The translations under genes and the position numbers were made by a program. Positions 1 to 8,834 of a DNA stretch of 33,480 nucleotides are shown in pieces. How positions within the stretch are numbered: the first letter of the stretch is position 1; every line of letters starts with the position of its first letter. This DNA is from Oscillospiraceae bacterium (GTDB lineage Bacteria > Bacillota > Clostridia > Oscillospirales > Oscillospiraceae), in the NCBI GenBank assembly GCA_017435615.1, contig JAFSET010000071.1:1-33480 (forward strand). Direction: 5' to 3'. The notes beneath the pieces were generated by a model, which saw nothing but the letters and a program-made list of their open reading frames with translations, was not told where the DNA came from and did no database searches.

Positions 1-19
1 GACCATCCCGGAATTGGGG

Positions 20-2974
20 TTATTTCTTCAATTTCAGGGTTGCGGCTGCGGAATTGATCACATTGCCGTACTGGTCGGTGATCACGCAGCGGTACTGGTA
101 GCCGTTTCTTGTGGCGGTGACCGGCACTTTTAGGGTCGCGGTCTTGTTACCGGTAGCGGACGCTTTCTTCCAGCTACCCTTGGCGGAGGTCCGATACTGC
201 CACTGGTAGGTAAGGCCCGTACCCTTGGCAACCACCTTGAAGGTGGCGGTCTTACCGGCAGCCAGGGTCACAGAAGCAGGCTGGGTGGTGATCTTCAAGG
301 TCACGATCTTTAAGGTTGCGGCACCCGAATAGATCACATTGCCGTACTGATCGGTGATCTTACAGCGGTACTGGTAGCCGTTACGGGTAGCAGTTGCAGG
401 CACGCTCAGGGTAGCGGTCTTGTTGCCGGTGGCAGAGGTCGTCTTCCAGCTTCCCTTGGCGGAGGTGCGATACTGCCACTGGTACTTCAGCCCCTCGCCG
501 GCAGCCTTTACCGTGAACTTGGCGGTCTTGCCGGCCGGCAGGAACTTATTGGCCGGCTGAGCGGTCACCTTCAAAGTCACCACATTCAAGGCAGCCGCCT
601 TGGAATAGACCGCATTGCCGTACTTGTCGGTGATCTTGCAGCGGTACTGACAGCCGTTACGGGTGGCGGTGACCGGCACGCTCAGGGTTGCGGTCTTGTT
701 GCCGGTAGCGGAAGCAGCCTTCCAGCTTCCCTTGGCAGAAGTACGGTACTGCCACTGGTACTTCAGCTCTGTGCCGGTGGCCTTCACCGTAAACTTGGCA
801 GTCTTGCCCGCAGGCAGATTTTTATGTACAGGCTGCGTGCTGATCACAGGCAGCTTGGAAACAACTCTTGTTTCATAGTGATCGCAGTTTTTACAATCTC
901 TGCGCTGCTGCCCCTCTTGCGTAGCTGTCGCGGCCGTTACGGTGTACCATGCCCCAAAGCTGTGGCCGGTGGAATCGGTGTAGCTGCCAACATAACTGTA
1001 ACCGCAGTCACAGATATAGGTCGTATAGCCCTGGGTAGTACAGCCGGGGGGTGTGACGATTTCGTACTGTCCGGCATGATCACAGTCATCCCCCCACAAG
1101 GTTGTATAGCGCACCGTTCCGGCGGCTGCACCCACATACAACACCAGTGCCTTTTGAGTACCCTTGGGATAGCAGGCGAACATACCGCTGGTGTTATACT
1201 GCATCGGCACATTCCCAATGCCTGCGGTTGTAGATACATAGGCTGCAGAGGTAATTGCCGTTGTTCCGTTGGGCTTTACCGTAATATAGAAGGAAGCGGC
1301 ATCATTGAGATAGTTGCCGGTTCTCAGGTAGTTATTGCTGTTATTCACCGCATACAAATACTTGTTGTCAGCAGAAAAAGCGTAAGTGCCGCTGACGCTG
1401 CCGGTCTTCAGGGTAAAAACCTGCACGGTATCATCAAAAATCAGCGTAGTGCCGTTTTTGGTCACATCCGCCGCGCTCCTGTTGTTGGTAGTTTGCGTCG
1501 TGCTCATAGCCTTGTCGTAATCGGCAGCGGCAATAATTACCTTGGTGTCGGCCTTGATCTGGTCCTGGCTTGTTACACGCTGATATGTCAGGGTATCACT
1601 TTCCGTTCCGGTGTCCAGCCAGGACAAAAGCGCATAAAAGGCCGTATTCTCCTGCATGACGTATTCCGTTCCTACAGGATAGATCACAGCAGGCTTGGCG
1701 GTGGCATTGTCCACATTGGCCGTGACCCAGCCTAAGAACGTATAGCCCTCCGGCAGATCGCCGCTGAAAGCAGGCAAAGACACATAGCCGTTGTGGAAGA
1801 CAGTTTCCGTGGAAATCGCCCGTCCGTCCTGGACGAAGCGCGCAGTATGTTGAGCAGCTTCCTCAAACAGGATCCGGATGGTACAATCGCCGGAGACCGT
1901 AAAAACATTGCCCTTTTGCGTCACGTCGGCATTGCCGCTGACCAGCTCATAACCGGAAACCGCATATCCGGCGGCAGGATGAGCGGCAATATGACCGCCG
2001 TTGACCGTCACACTGCCCCAGGCACTGTTATTCACGGTGGCCTGAATAGTCGGGTCCTCATTGGCCATACCGGAGGGCGTGTCCATTTCCGGGATCTGTT
2101 CATCAAACAGAACATAGGCCAGCTCCGGATAGTCCACAAACACATTCCGGGTGCCGGTGATGGACTCTACAGCGTCGTTGCGGCCCATCTCCCAGGTGTC
2201 CACCGGGTCAGTCTCGATCCAGGTAAGCAGCACTTCGATGCTCTCGATCACGCCGTCTGTTCCCAACAGCTTTCCCTGAACGGTCTCACTCTCGCCGCCC
2301 CAGCGAACATAGGTATACAAAACCACACGGGCAATATCCCCCCGGACATCCTCTGCATCCGGGAACAGCTCACTGGGATTATAATAGCCGCTGCTTTGGC
2401 CGTACGCCTTATTGTTACGGCCAGAGTTGACGGACATGGATTCCGGACGGATGCTCATAATGTCCTCAATATCACTTCCGCCGGCTGATTTGCTCTGAGG
2501 CCAGGTATGTTCCCGGTTCCAGGTCAAACCGCCGTCCCAGGCAGCAGGCAGGGTCATGCCGGAATAGAACCCGGAAATGCCCGTGCCGGAATAGCCGTTA
2601 TTCTGGCTGTCTGTAAAGGCGTACATCACCCTTGTATCGTCGTAGTCCGTCAAAACCGCGTGAGCACCGGACATCAGCTCATAAAGCTGCTGATACAGCT
2701 CACTGTCCGGCACCTGAGATGCCTCGGCAGCACCGTCCAGGGCTGCCAATTCCTCATAGGCAGTTCCCTGTTCCCCATAAAAATCCACTGCGTTGGGAGA
2801 AAGAAAGGTGGAAAGCTCTCCACGGATGCCCCAGTTTTTCAGGTAACCGGTCTGCGCATCCTGCTGATAATCCACCACCGCAGCAGAAGCCGGCAGACGC
2901 AGCCCAGGCAGAAGACACGCGAGCAGAACCAGCACCAACACAAAAGATGCGCTCCGTTTCAACAGATTTGTCAT
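20..2974 (-). CDS. Secreted endonuclease I-family nuclease with three Ig-like repeats
   Basis: A 984-residue exported protein. Residues 1-32 form a signal peptide (KR, a leucine/valine-rich core, then PASAA). Residues about 90-290 match the endonuclease I (NucM/EndA-like) family: WNREHTWPQ at 152-160, with H156 the expected catalytic histidine, and a following SGRNN (184-188) for metal binding. Such enzymes cut DNA or RNA non-specifically outside the cell, usually for nutrient scavenging. Residues about 375-450 resemble an InlB-type Listeria-Bacteroides repeat, and 460-620 is an unassigned beta-rich region. Residues 630-705 hold CxC and CxxC cysteine pairs. Residues 708-984 are three 92-residue Ig-like domains. 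There is no LPXTG or membrane anchor at the C-terminus, so attachment may be through the Ig domains. A GGAGGG site 8 nt upstream fixes the start. Family assignment is firm; substrate is inferred. Confidence 0.88.
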   Translation of the reverse strand: MTNLLKRSASFVLVLVLLACLLPGLRLPASAAVVDYQQDAQTGYLKNWGIRGELSTFLSPNAVDFYGEQGTAYEELAALDGAAEASQVPDSELYQQLYELMSGAHAVLTDYDDTRVMYAFTDSQNNGYSGTGISGFYSGMTLPAAWDGGLTWNREHTWPQSKSAGGSDIEDIMSIRPESMSVNSGRNNKAYGQSSGYYNPSELFPDAEDVRGDIARVVLYTYVRWGGESETVQGKLLGTDGVIESIEVLLTWIETDPVDTWEMGRNDAVESITGTRNVFVDYPELAYVLFDEQIPEMDTPSGMANEDPTIQATVNNSAWGSVTVNGGHIAAHPAAGYAVSGYELVSGNADVTQKGNVFTVSGDCTIRILFEEAAQHTARFVQDGRAISTETVFHNGYVSLPAFSGDLPEGYTFLGWVTANVDNATAKPAVIYPVGTEYVMQENTAFYALLSWLDTGTESDTLTYQRVTSQDQIKADTKVIIAAADYDKAMSTTQTTNNRSAADVTKNGTTLIFDDTVQVFTLKTGSVSGTYAFSADNKYLYAVNNSNNYLRTGNYLNDAASFYITVKPNGTTAITSAAYVSTTAGIGNVPMQYNTSGMFACYPKGTQKALVLYVGAAAGTVRYTTLWGDDCDHAGQYEIVTPPGCTTQGYTTYICDCGYSYVGSYTDSTGHSFGAWYTVTAATATQEGQQRRDCKNCDHYETRVVSKLPVISTQPVHKNLPAGKTAKFTVKATGTELKYQWQYRTSAKGSWKAASATGNKTATLSVPVTATRNGCQYRCKITDKYGNAVYSKAAALNVVTLKVTAQPANKFLPAGKTAKFTVKAAGEGLKYQWQYRTSAKGSWKTTSATGNKTATLSVPATATRNGYQYRCKITDQYGNVIYSGAATLKIVTLKITTQPASVTLAAGKTATFKVVAKGTGLTYQWQYRTSAKGSWKKASATGNKTATLKVPVTATRNGYQYRCVITDQYGNVINSAAATLKLKK
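23..853 (-). repeat. Three tandem 276-bp repeats encoding Ig-like domains
   Basis: Three head-to-tail units occupy 578-853, 302-577 and 23-301. Each encodes 92 residues with the same landmarks: QP near the start, AGKTA, YQWQYRTSAKGSWK, ATGNKTATL, TATRNG and YRC. The DNA is also highly similar in the QWQYRTSAKGSWK segment (near 163-207, 441-485 and 718-762), which suggests recent duplication or ongoing homogenisation. Spacing between equivalent QP residues (714, 806, 898) is exactly 92 codons. Confidence 0.93.
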
Positions 2975-3012
2975 ATTCGTTTCCCTCCGTTATTTCATAC
3001 TTTTTCAATATA

Positions 3013-3041
3013 ATTCTATCACAAACGAGCCATCATCGCAA
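3013..3041 (-). promoter_or_regulatory. Promoter of the nuclease gene
   Basis: Reading the minus strand, TTGCGA (3041-3036) is followed after 17 nt by TAGAAT (3018-3013), with a TGA extension just before the -10. The expected start point near 3005 leaves a short leader of about 30 nt containing the GGAGGG ribosome site. Not tested; judged by consensus and spacing. Confidence 0.6.
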
Positions 3042-3070
3042 CCATAATTTCCCTACCCGGTGCAACAAAG

Positions 3071-3102
3071 GAAAAGGCGATGCATCCAGCGGATACATCG
3101 CC
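3071..3102 (-). terminator. Terminator after the parvulin foldase gene
   Basis: A 12-bp hairpin (3076-3087 with 3091-3102, 3-nt loop) lies just beyond the foldase stop codon. Its single non-Watson-Crick position is a G-U wobble on the minus-strand RNA but a mismatch on the plus strand, and TTTT follows on the minus strand. It therefore serves the minus-strand gene and separates it from the nuclease gene. Confidence 0.8.
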
Positions 3103-3109
3103 CTTTTAT

Positions 3110-4603
3110 TTAACCTTTTGCCTCGGGTTCGCTCAGGCCGATAGCATCGTAATTGGTCTGCAGGGGCCACTTGGTCAACGCACCGTTCATGATCTGAGAG
3201 GCTTTCTCATTCATATAGTGATCACGGGTTTGGCTGATCCAGCCTTCTTCACGCTCTACAAAGTACATGATGTGATAGCCGTGGACTGTCTTGACCAGGT
3301 CTGTGTCACCTGCCAAACGGGTCTCGTCAAAGATCCAGTCGTTGAACTCCGTTACCATATAGCCCTCGGTAACTTTTTCATACAGGCCACCGTTGTCCTT
3401 GGAGCCGGGGTCCTGTGTATGCTCCTCGGCCAGCTCCGCGAAGGCGTCCTCAGTAGCCTCGCCGGCCTTCCACTGGTCCAAAAGATCCTGAGCCTTCTGG
3501 CGGCAGGTCTCCCACTCCTCCTCGGAATAGGTCACAGAGCCGTCCTCAGCGGTGGTACCGCCCTCCGGCTTGATGAGAATATGCCGCACGTCCACCACGT
3601 CACCGGCATCCTTGGTAATGCCGGCCTCGGTCAGAGTCTCCTCATTTTCAGCATAGTACTGCTCGATCTGCTCTACTGTAGGCAGCAGCTTTTCGTAGGT
3701 ATCATTGAAGTAACGGACCGCATAGTAACCGTTGGTCATAAAATTGCGATATCCCTCAGCCGTCGCGCCGGGGCCCATTTCACTGGCCAGCATTTCATCC
3801 AGCGTCTCAAAGCCCGTGGCTTCCAGCATTTCCTGAATGTTTGTCTCGATCTGAGCCATATACTCCTGGCCTTCCTCGTCCAGCTCATAGCCGGCCTCAC
3901 GGCCAGCCTGTCCCAAAGCAGAATACTGATGCCAGGTCAGAAGCGCGTTTTCGATCATAGCCTCCTGCCAGGAGGTACCTTCCTCGGCATCATAGACCTG
4001 CTGGTCCAGGGGTTGGGAGAAGTCCACACCCATATAGGCAAGGTACATACTGTTGGCACTGATAAAATCATAGACACCCATCCAGTAATATACATGCAGC
4101 TCACCGTTGGTCAGTTCACTCTCTCCGGCGGTTGCCACCACATCGCCTGCCTTAGCAATGGCAGTTTCAGCGTCCACAGTATAGGACTTCAGATTGATCG
4201 GCTCCGTGGTTTCCTGTACAGTGGTTTCCGGCTCTGTGGGCTTGTTGAAAGAAACAATTCCCGCACCCATCAGTACGATCAGTGCCAACGCCGCCACCAG
4301 TGCCACTGACAGCAGCGTGATAACCACTACCATGCCAGCTTTACTTTTCTGGGCAGGCATTTGGGGAATTTCCGGAATGACCGGCTCTGCCTTGTCTTCT
4401 GCCGCCTCTTCCTCGGCTTCTTCAGCCACTTCTTCTGCAGTATCCTCTGCAGTATCCTCTGCAGTTTCTTCGGCATTTTCTTCCGTTACTTCTTCGACGG
4501 TTTCTTCGACGATTTCTTCGACGATTTCTTCGACTGCCTCTTCAGCAGTCTCTTGCTGCAGCTGACCTTCCGGCAACTGCTCGTTAAACTGTTCTTTATC
4601 CAT
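3110..4603 (-). CDS. Membrane-anchored parvulin-type peptidyl-prolyl isomerase (PrsA/SurA-like)
   Basis: A 497-residue foldase. An acidic cytoplasmic tail (20-73, mostly E, A, V, T, D) precedes a single membrane segment (about 90-118), then a large extracytoplasmic region. Residues 150-320 are a helical SurA/PrsA-like chaperone part. Residues 337-450 are the rotamase domain, with VRHILI at 339-344, NGGLY at 404-408 and GYHIMYF at 442-448. Parvulins of this type catalyse proline isomerisation and help exported proteins fold. The anchor is a transmembrane helix, not the lipobox usual for PrsA. The start at 4603 is chosen because a GAAAGAGG site lies 5 nt upstream; a longer frame exists upstream but lacks a ribosome site. 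Divergent from miaB. Confidence 0.85.
   Translation of the reverse strand: MDKEQFNEQLPEGQLQQETAEEAVEEIVEEIVEETVEEVTEENAEETAEDTAEDTAEEVAEEAEEEAAEDKAEPVIPEIPQMPAQKSKAGMVVVITLLSVALVAALALIVLMGAGIVSFNKPTEPETTVQETTEPINLKSYTVDAETAIAKAGDVVATAGESELTNGELHVYYWMGVYDFISANSMYLAYMGVDFSQPLDQQVYDAEEGTSWQEAMIENALLTWHQYSALGQAGREAGYELDEEGQEYMAQIETNIQEMLEATGFETLDEMLASEMGPGATAEGYRNFMTNGYYAVRYFNDTYEKLLPTVEQIEQYYAENEETLTEAGITKDAGDVVDVRHILIKPEGGTTAEDGSVTYSEEEWETCRQKAQDLLDQWKAGEATEDAFAELAEEHTQDPGSKDNGGLYEKVTEGYMVTEFNDWIFDETRLAGDTDLVKTVHGYHIMYFVEREEGWISQTRDHYMNEKASQIMNGALTKWPLQTNYDAIGLSEPEAKG
4394..4540 (-). repeat. Low-complexity repeat encoding the acidic tail of the foldase
   Basis: Short 12-15 bp units recur, e.g. 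gacgatttcttc repeated at about 4507-4533 and gcagtatcctct repeated near 4437-4462 (plus strand). They encode EEIVEE, EDTAEDTAEE and similar acidic runs (residues 22-70). Such tracts are prone to replication slippage in units of whole codons, so length may vary between strains. Confidence 0.8.
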
Positions 4604-4655
4604 ATTTTCCTCTTTCCGGCCTTCTATAGTTAGGCGAAGGCATACAACAGTGGTA

Positions 4656-4684
4656 AGTTTATCACGCCCTACAACAAATTGCAA
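4656..4684 (-). promoter_or_regulatory. Promoter of the parvulin foldase gene
   Basis: Minus strand: TTGCAA (4684-4679), 17-nt spacer, TAAACT (4661-4656), with TGA directly before the -10. Expected start near 4649, giving a leader of about 46 nt. It lies back-to-back with the miaB promoter. Confidence 0.55.
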
Positions 4685-4736
4685 GACACTTCTTTCGAAT
4701 ATTTACATTATTTTAAATATTTGCTTCATCACACTC

Positions 4737-4765
4737 TTGCAAAGAACACAAAAAAATGGTATAGT
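4737..4765 (+). promoter_or_regulatory. Promoter of the miaB-mutS-mutL-miaA-hfq run
   Basis: TTGCAA (4737-4742), a 17-nt spacer and TATAGT (4760-4765) with the extended element TGG at 4757-4759. Expected start near 4772. Because genes from miaB to miaA are separated by only 4-12 bp, this is probably the main promoter for the whole run. Confidence 0.7.
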
Positions 4766-4800
4766 TGTAAGCTGAATGAGTATTTTGAGGGAGTATGTGT

Positions 4801-6213
4801 ATGTCAAACAAAACCTCTGTGATCTCCCAGGACCTGCTGCAGGAGCAGCTTCGGTTCTGCGGTCAAATAAATGATTACTGGAAAAGCCGGGGCGTTACCC
4901 CCACAGCCTATGTGGAGACCTACGGCTGTCAGCAAAATGAAGCTGACTCCGAACGCATCCGGGGTATTTTAAGCGAAAGCGGTTATGCCATCGTCCGACA
5001 GGCGGAAAACGCCGATGTGGTGGTAATGAACACCTGCGCCATCCGGGAGCACGCCGAACAGCGTGTATTCGGCAATTTAGGCGCTCTGACCCATACCAAA
5101 CGCCGCCATCCCGGTCAGAAAATCTTCCTGTGCGGCTGTATGGCAGGCCAGGAGCAGGTGGTACAGCGGATCAAAAACAGCTATCCCCATGTGGACGGCG
5201 TCTTTTCCACTCACCATCTGTGGCAGTTCGCTGAAATCCTTTACCGTGTCCTGACCGGTAAAAAGCGGCAGTTCTATACCGCCGACGAGCCCGGCTCCAT
5301 TGCAGAGGGTCTGCCCCAGGTCCGGGACAACAAGCTCAAAGCCTGGGTATCCATTATGTACGGCTGCAACAATTTCTGCACCTACTGTATCGTGCCTTAT
5401 GTCCGGGGGCGGGAACGCAGCCGTAAATGGGAGGACATTTTGGAAGAATGTCGTCAGGTTTTATCTGACGGTGCCAAGGAGATCACCTTGCTGGGACAAA
5501 ATGTCAATTCCTACGGAAAGGATTTGGATCAGGGCGTGGATTTTGCCGACCTGCTTTTAAAAATTGCGGAGCTGCCCGGTGATTTTCTCATCCGGTTTAT
5601 GACCAGTCATCCCCGGGATGCCTCCCAAAAGCTTTTTGATGCTATGGCATCCTCCCCTAAAATTGCCAAGCAGCTTCATCTGCCCTTTCAGTCCGGCTCC
5701 AGCCGGGTGTTGAAGGCCATGAACCGGCATTATGACCGGGAGAAATATCTGGAGGCAGTCAATTACGCCAAAGCCGTCATGCCGGAGCTGGTGCTCACCT
5801 CCGATGTGATCGTAGGCTTCCCCGGTGAAACTGAGGAAGAATTTGAGCAGACTCTGAGCCTGATCGAGCAGGTGCGTTACGACTCCCTGTTTACCTTTAT
5901 CTTCTCCCCCCGGCCCGGCACACCGGCTGCCACTATGGAAGACCCCACTCCCAAGGAGGAGAAAAACCGTCGTTTTGACAAGCTGTGCGCTCTGCAGAAT
6001 CAAATTTCCGAAGAGATCCACAGCAGCTATATCGGCAAGACCTTCCGGTGCCTGATCGACGGCACAGACAAAGATGCCCTCACCGCCCGTACCGAGGGTG
6101 GACGGCTGGTTCGTCTTAGCGGAGATCCTGCCCTCATTGGCACCTTCCAGCCGGTGACCATCACCGGCTCCACCACCTGGAGCCTCACCGGCAACCTTGC
6201 AGAAAAGGACTGA
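4801..6213 (+). CDS. miaB: tRNA-2-methylthio-N6-dimethylallyladenosine synthase MiaB
   Basis: A 470-residue radical SAM methylthiotransferase that converts i6A37 to ms2i6A37 in tRNAs reading U-starting codons. The N-terminal UPF0004 domain carries the auxiliary cluster cysteines C43 (ETYGCQQNEADS), C79 and C113. The radical SAM cluster is CNNFCTYC at 189-196, followed by IVPYVRGRERS, the form typical of MiaB and not of the ribosomal-protein enzyme RimO. A TRAM domain closes the protein. The start is placed at the second ATG (4801): the GAGGGAG site is 7 nt upstream of it but only 1 nt from the ATG at 4795. First gene of the run; its partner MiaA, which makes the substrate, is encoded 7 kb downstream in the same direction. 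Confidence 0.95.
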   Translation: MSNKTSVISQDLLQEQLRFCGQINDYWKSRGVTPTAYVETYGCQQNEADSERIRGILSESGYAIVRQAENADVVVMNTCAIREHAEQRVFGNLGALTHTKRRHPGQKIFLCGCMAGQEQVVQRIKNSYPHVDGVFSTHHLWQFAEILYRVLTGKKRQFYTADEPGSIAEGLPQVRDNKLKAWVSIMYGCNNFCTYCIVPYVRGRERSRKWEDILEECRQVLSDGAKEITLLGQNVNSYGKDLDQGVDFADLLLKIAELPGDFLIRFMTSHPRDASQKLFDAMASSPKIAKQLHLPFQSGSSRVLKAMNRHYDREKYLEAVNYAKAVMPELVLTSDVIVGFPGETEEEFEQTLSLIEQVRYDSLFTFIFSPRPGTPAATMEDPTPKEEKNRRFDKLCALQNQISEEIHSSYIGKTFRCLIDGTDKDALTARTEGGRLVRLSGDPALIGTFQPVTITGSTTWSLTGNLAEKD

Positions 6214-6217
6214 TCAT

Positions 6218-8827
6218 ATGGCCTCTAAAGGCACTGAAATGACCCCCATGCGGCGTCAGTATTTCGAAATTAAAGAAAAAAATAAAGACTGCATCCTGTT
6301 TTTCCGACTGGGTGACTTTTATGAAATGTTCGACGAGGATGCAAAGCTTGCTGCCCGGGAGCTGGATCTGACCCTGACCACCCGGGACCGGAACAAGCCC
6401 AAGGAGGAGCAAACTCCCATGTGCGGTGTCCCCTACCACTCCGTAGATGCCTATATCGCCCGTCTGGTCGCCAAGGGCTACAAGGTAGCGATCTGCGAGC
6501 AGATGGAGGACCCCTCTCAGGCCAAGGGCATTGTGGAACGGGACATTACCCGGATCGTCACCCCCGGCACCGTTACGGAAAGCTGTATGCTGGAAGAACG
6601 GAAAAACAATTATATCGGTTGTCTGTATGGTCAGGAAGGCCGATTTGGCCTGGCCTTTTGTGATGTGTCCACCGGTGCGTTCTTCGTCACAGTCTGTGCT
6701 GATGCCCAGGCAGCCGCCTCTGAATTGGGTCGATTTGCTCCCGTGGAAGTGCTGCGTGGCGGTGATAATTGCGCCGACCCCATTTTAGAGGACGCCCTGA
6801 AAAACCGCTTAAACTGCTGCATTGACGAGGCTGTGGAAGGTCAGTTTGACCTGGAGGCCTCTGAAAATCTGCTGGAAAAGCATTTTGAACAGCCCCTGTC
6901 CCAGCTCGGTCTGACAGGCCTTCCTTGCGCTATTTTGGCAGGCGGCACCCTGTTGGAGCTGCTTTTGACCTTGCAGAAAAACGACTTAAAGCACATCCGT
7001 CAGCTTCAGTATTACACCACCGGCCGCTTTATGGAGCTGGACCTGGACGCCCGGCGCAACCTGGAGCTGACAGAAACCATGCGTGGCAAGGAGAAAAAAG
7101 GCTCTCTTCTTTGGGTGCTGGACAACACCAACACCGCCATGGGTGGCAGAATGCTCCGCACCTGGGTAGAGCAGCCTCTGATGGATCCGGTACAGATCAC
7201 CAGCCGCCAAAACGCCGTAGCAGAGCTGGTGGAAGATACCGTTGCCCGGGGCGAAATGGTGGATCTATTGAAGGAAGTCACCGATCTGGAACGGGTCATG
7301 ACCCGTACCGTCACCGGCACTGTCAACGGACGGGAGCTACTCACCCTGGCCCAAGGTCTCCGGGCACTTCCCGGCATTAAGGCGGCACTGGAAAAGCGGT
7401 CCTCTCCCCTGCTGAAAAAGCTGGCCCAGGCTATCGATCCGCTGACGGACTGCGCCGGCCTGATCGAAAACACCCTGGTAGACGAGCCCCCCATCACCAT
7501 CCGGGAGGGCGGACTGCTCCGCCCCGGTGCCGATGCCGAGGCCGACCGTCTGCGGGATATTATGAACGGCGGTGCCGGCACCATTTTGGCTATTGAGGCT
7601 GAAGAGCGGGCAAAAACCGGCATCCGCACCTTGAAGGTCAGCTACAACCGGGTCTTCGGCTACTACATCGAGGTTTCCAAATCCTTTGTGGATCAGGTGC
7701 CCATTCATTACACCCGGAAGCAGACCCTAACCAACTGCGAGCGTTACATCACCCCGGAGCTGAAAGAGTTGGAGGATCAGGTGCTGGGAGCCAAGGACCG
7801 GCTTGTGGCACTGGAATACCAAATCTTCTGCCAGCTTCGCAATCATTTGGCTGCCCAGGCATCCCGTGTGCAGACCTCTGCAACGGCGGTTGCCACTGCC
7901 GATGCTATCTGCTCTTTAGCCATCACCGCGGTCAAGCACAATTACTGCCGTCCTCAGATCGTTCTGGATGACCAGATCGTCATCAACGACGGCCGTCACC
8001 CGGTTGTAGAGCGGGTGCTCCGGGACGCGCTGTTTGTCCCCAACGACACCACACTGGGTATTGACGGCAACCAGGTCAGCATCATTACCGGACCCAATAT
8101 GGCCGGTAAGTCCACCTATATGCGCCAGGTAGCCCTGATCGTGATCATGGCGCAGATGGGCTCCTTTGTGCCGGCCCGTTCGGCCCGACTGGGCCTTGTG
8201 GACCGGGTGTTTACCCGAATCGGTGCCAGTGACGATCTGGCCTCCGGTCAGTCCACCTTTATGGTGGAGATGACGGAAGTGGCAAACATTTTGAAATACG
8301 CCACCGCCAAAAGTCTTTTGATTTTGGACGAGATTGGTCGCGGCACCTCCACCTACGACGGCATGGCCATTGCCCGTGCTGTGCTGGAATACGCCGCCAG
8401 CACACGGCATTTGGGGGCCAAGACCCTCTTTGCCACACACTATCACCAGCTCAGTGCCATCGAGGACGAGCTGCCCAATGTGAAAAATTACAACATTGCT
8501 GTAAAGAAGCGTGGAGATAAAATGATCTTCCTGCGCAAGATCGTCCCTGGTGCTACCGATGACAGCTTCGGTATCGAGGTGGCGAATTTGGCCGGTCTGC
8601 CTGCCAGCGTGATCACCCGTGCCAGACAGATTTTAAAAGAACTGGAAAGCCAAAATCCCCAGCCTGCGGCGTACAGCAAAACGCCTGCTCCAGTGGATAA
8701 TCAAATCAGCATGATGGATCTGAGCTCCCAGCAGGTCAGTCAGGCTTTGCGGCAAATCAATGTGGAAACCCTGACCCCCATTGAAGCTATGAACGAGCTT
8801 TACAAGCTAAAAAAACTACTTGAGTGA
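6218..8827 (+). CDS. mutS: DNA mismatch repair protein MutS
   Basis: An 869-residue MutS1-type protein. It recognises mispaired bases and small loops and hands over to MutL. The mismatch-reading FYE motif is at 34-36 (GDFYEMF), the Walker A loop GPNMAGKST at 625-633, and the Walker B DEIGRGTSTYDG begins at 704. Length and domain order are normal, and the C-terminal dimerisation tail is present. The ATG at 6218 has an AAAAGGA site 8 nt upstream and follows the miaB stop by 4 bp; an in-frame upstream ATG inside miaB is disfavoured. Confidence 0.97.
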   Translation: MASKGTEMTPMRRQYFEIKEKNKDCILFFRLGDFYEMFDEDAKLAARELDLTLTTRDRNKPKEEQTPMCGVPYHSVDAYIARLVAKGYKVAICEQMEDPSQAKGIVERDITRIVTPGTVTESCMLEERKNNYIGCLYGQEGRFGLAFCDVSTGAFFVTVCADAQAAASELGRFAPVEVLRGGDNCADPILEDALKNRLNCCIDEAVEGQFDLEASENLLEKHFEQPLSQLGLTGLPCAILAGGTLLELLLTLQKNDLKHIRQLQYYTTGRFMELDLDARRNLELTETMRGKEKKGSLLWVLDNTNTAMGGRMLRTWVEQPLMDPVQITSRQNAVAELVEDTVARGEMVDLLKEVTDLERVMTRTVTGTVNGRELLTLAQGLRALPGIKAALEKRSSPLLKKLAQAIDPLTDCAGLIENTLVDEPPITIREGGLLRPGADAEADRLRDIMNGGAGTILAIEAEERAKTGIRTLKVSYNRVFGYYIEVSKSFVDQVPIHYTRKQTLTNCERYITPELKELEDQVLGAKDRLVALEYQIFCQLRNHLAAQASRVQTSATAVATADAICSLAITAVKHNYCRPQIVLDDQIVINDGRHPVVERVLRDALFVPNDTTLGIDGNQVSIITGPNMAGKSTYMRQVALIVIMAQMGSFVPARSARLGLVDRVFTRIGASDDLASGQSTFMVEMTEVANILKYATAKSLLILDEIGRGTSTYDGMAIARAVLEYAASTRHLGAKTLFATHYHQLSAIEDELPNVKNYNIAVKKRGDKMIFLRKIVPGATDDSFGIEVANLAGLPASVITRARQILKELESQNPQPAAYSKTPAPVDNQISMMDLSSQQVSQALRQINVETLTPIEAMNELYKLKKLLE

Positions 8828-8834
8828 TACAACT

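Noticed and set aside
4604..4684. N-terminal extension of the parvulin foldase by 27 codons
   Set aside because: It would overlap the predicted promoter and leader and lacks a ribosome site, whereas the ATG at 4603 has a good one.
4698..4721. AATATTT/AAATATT dyad between the foldase and miaB promoters as an operator
   Set aside because: Seven A/T-only bases per arm are easily met by chance in this AT-rich spacer; it may simply be an UP-element-like tract.
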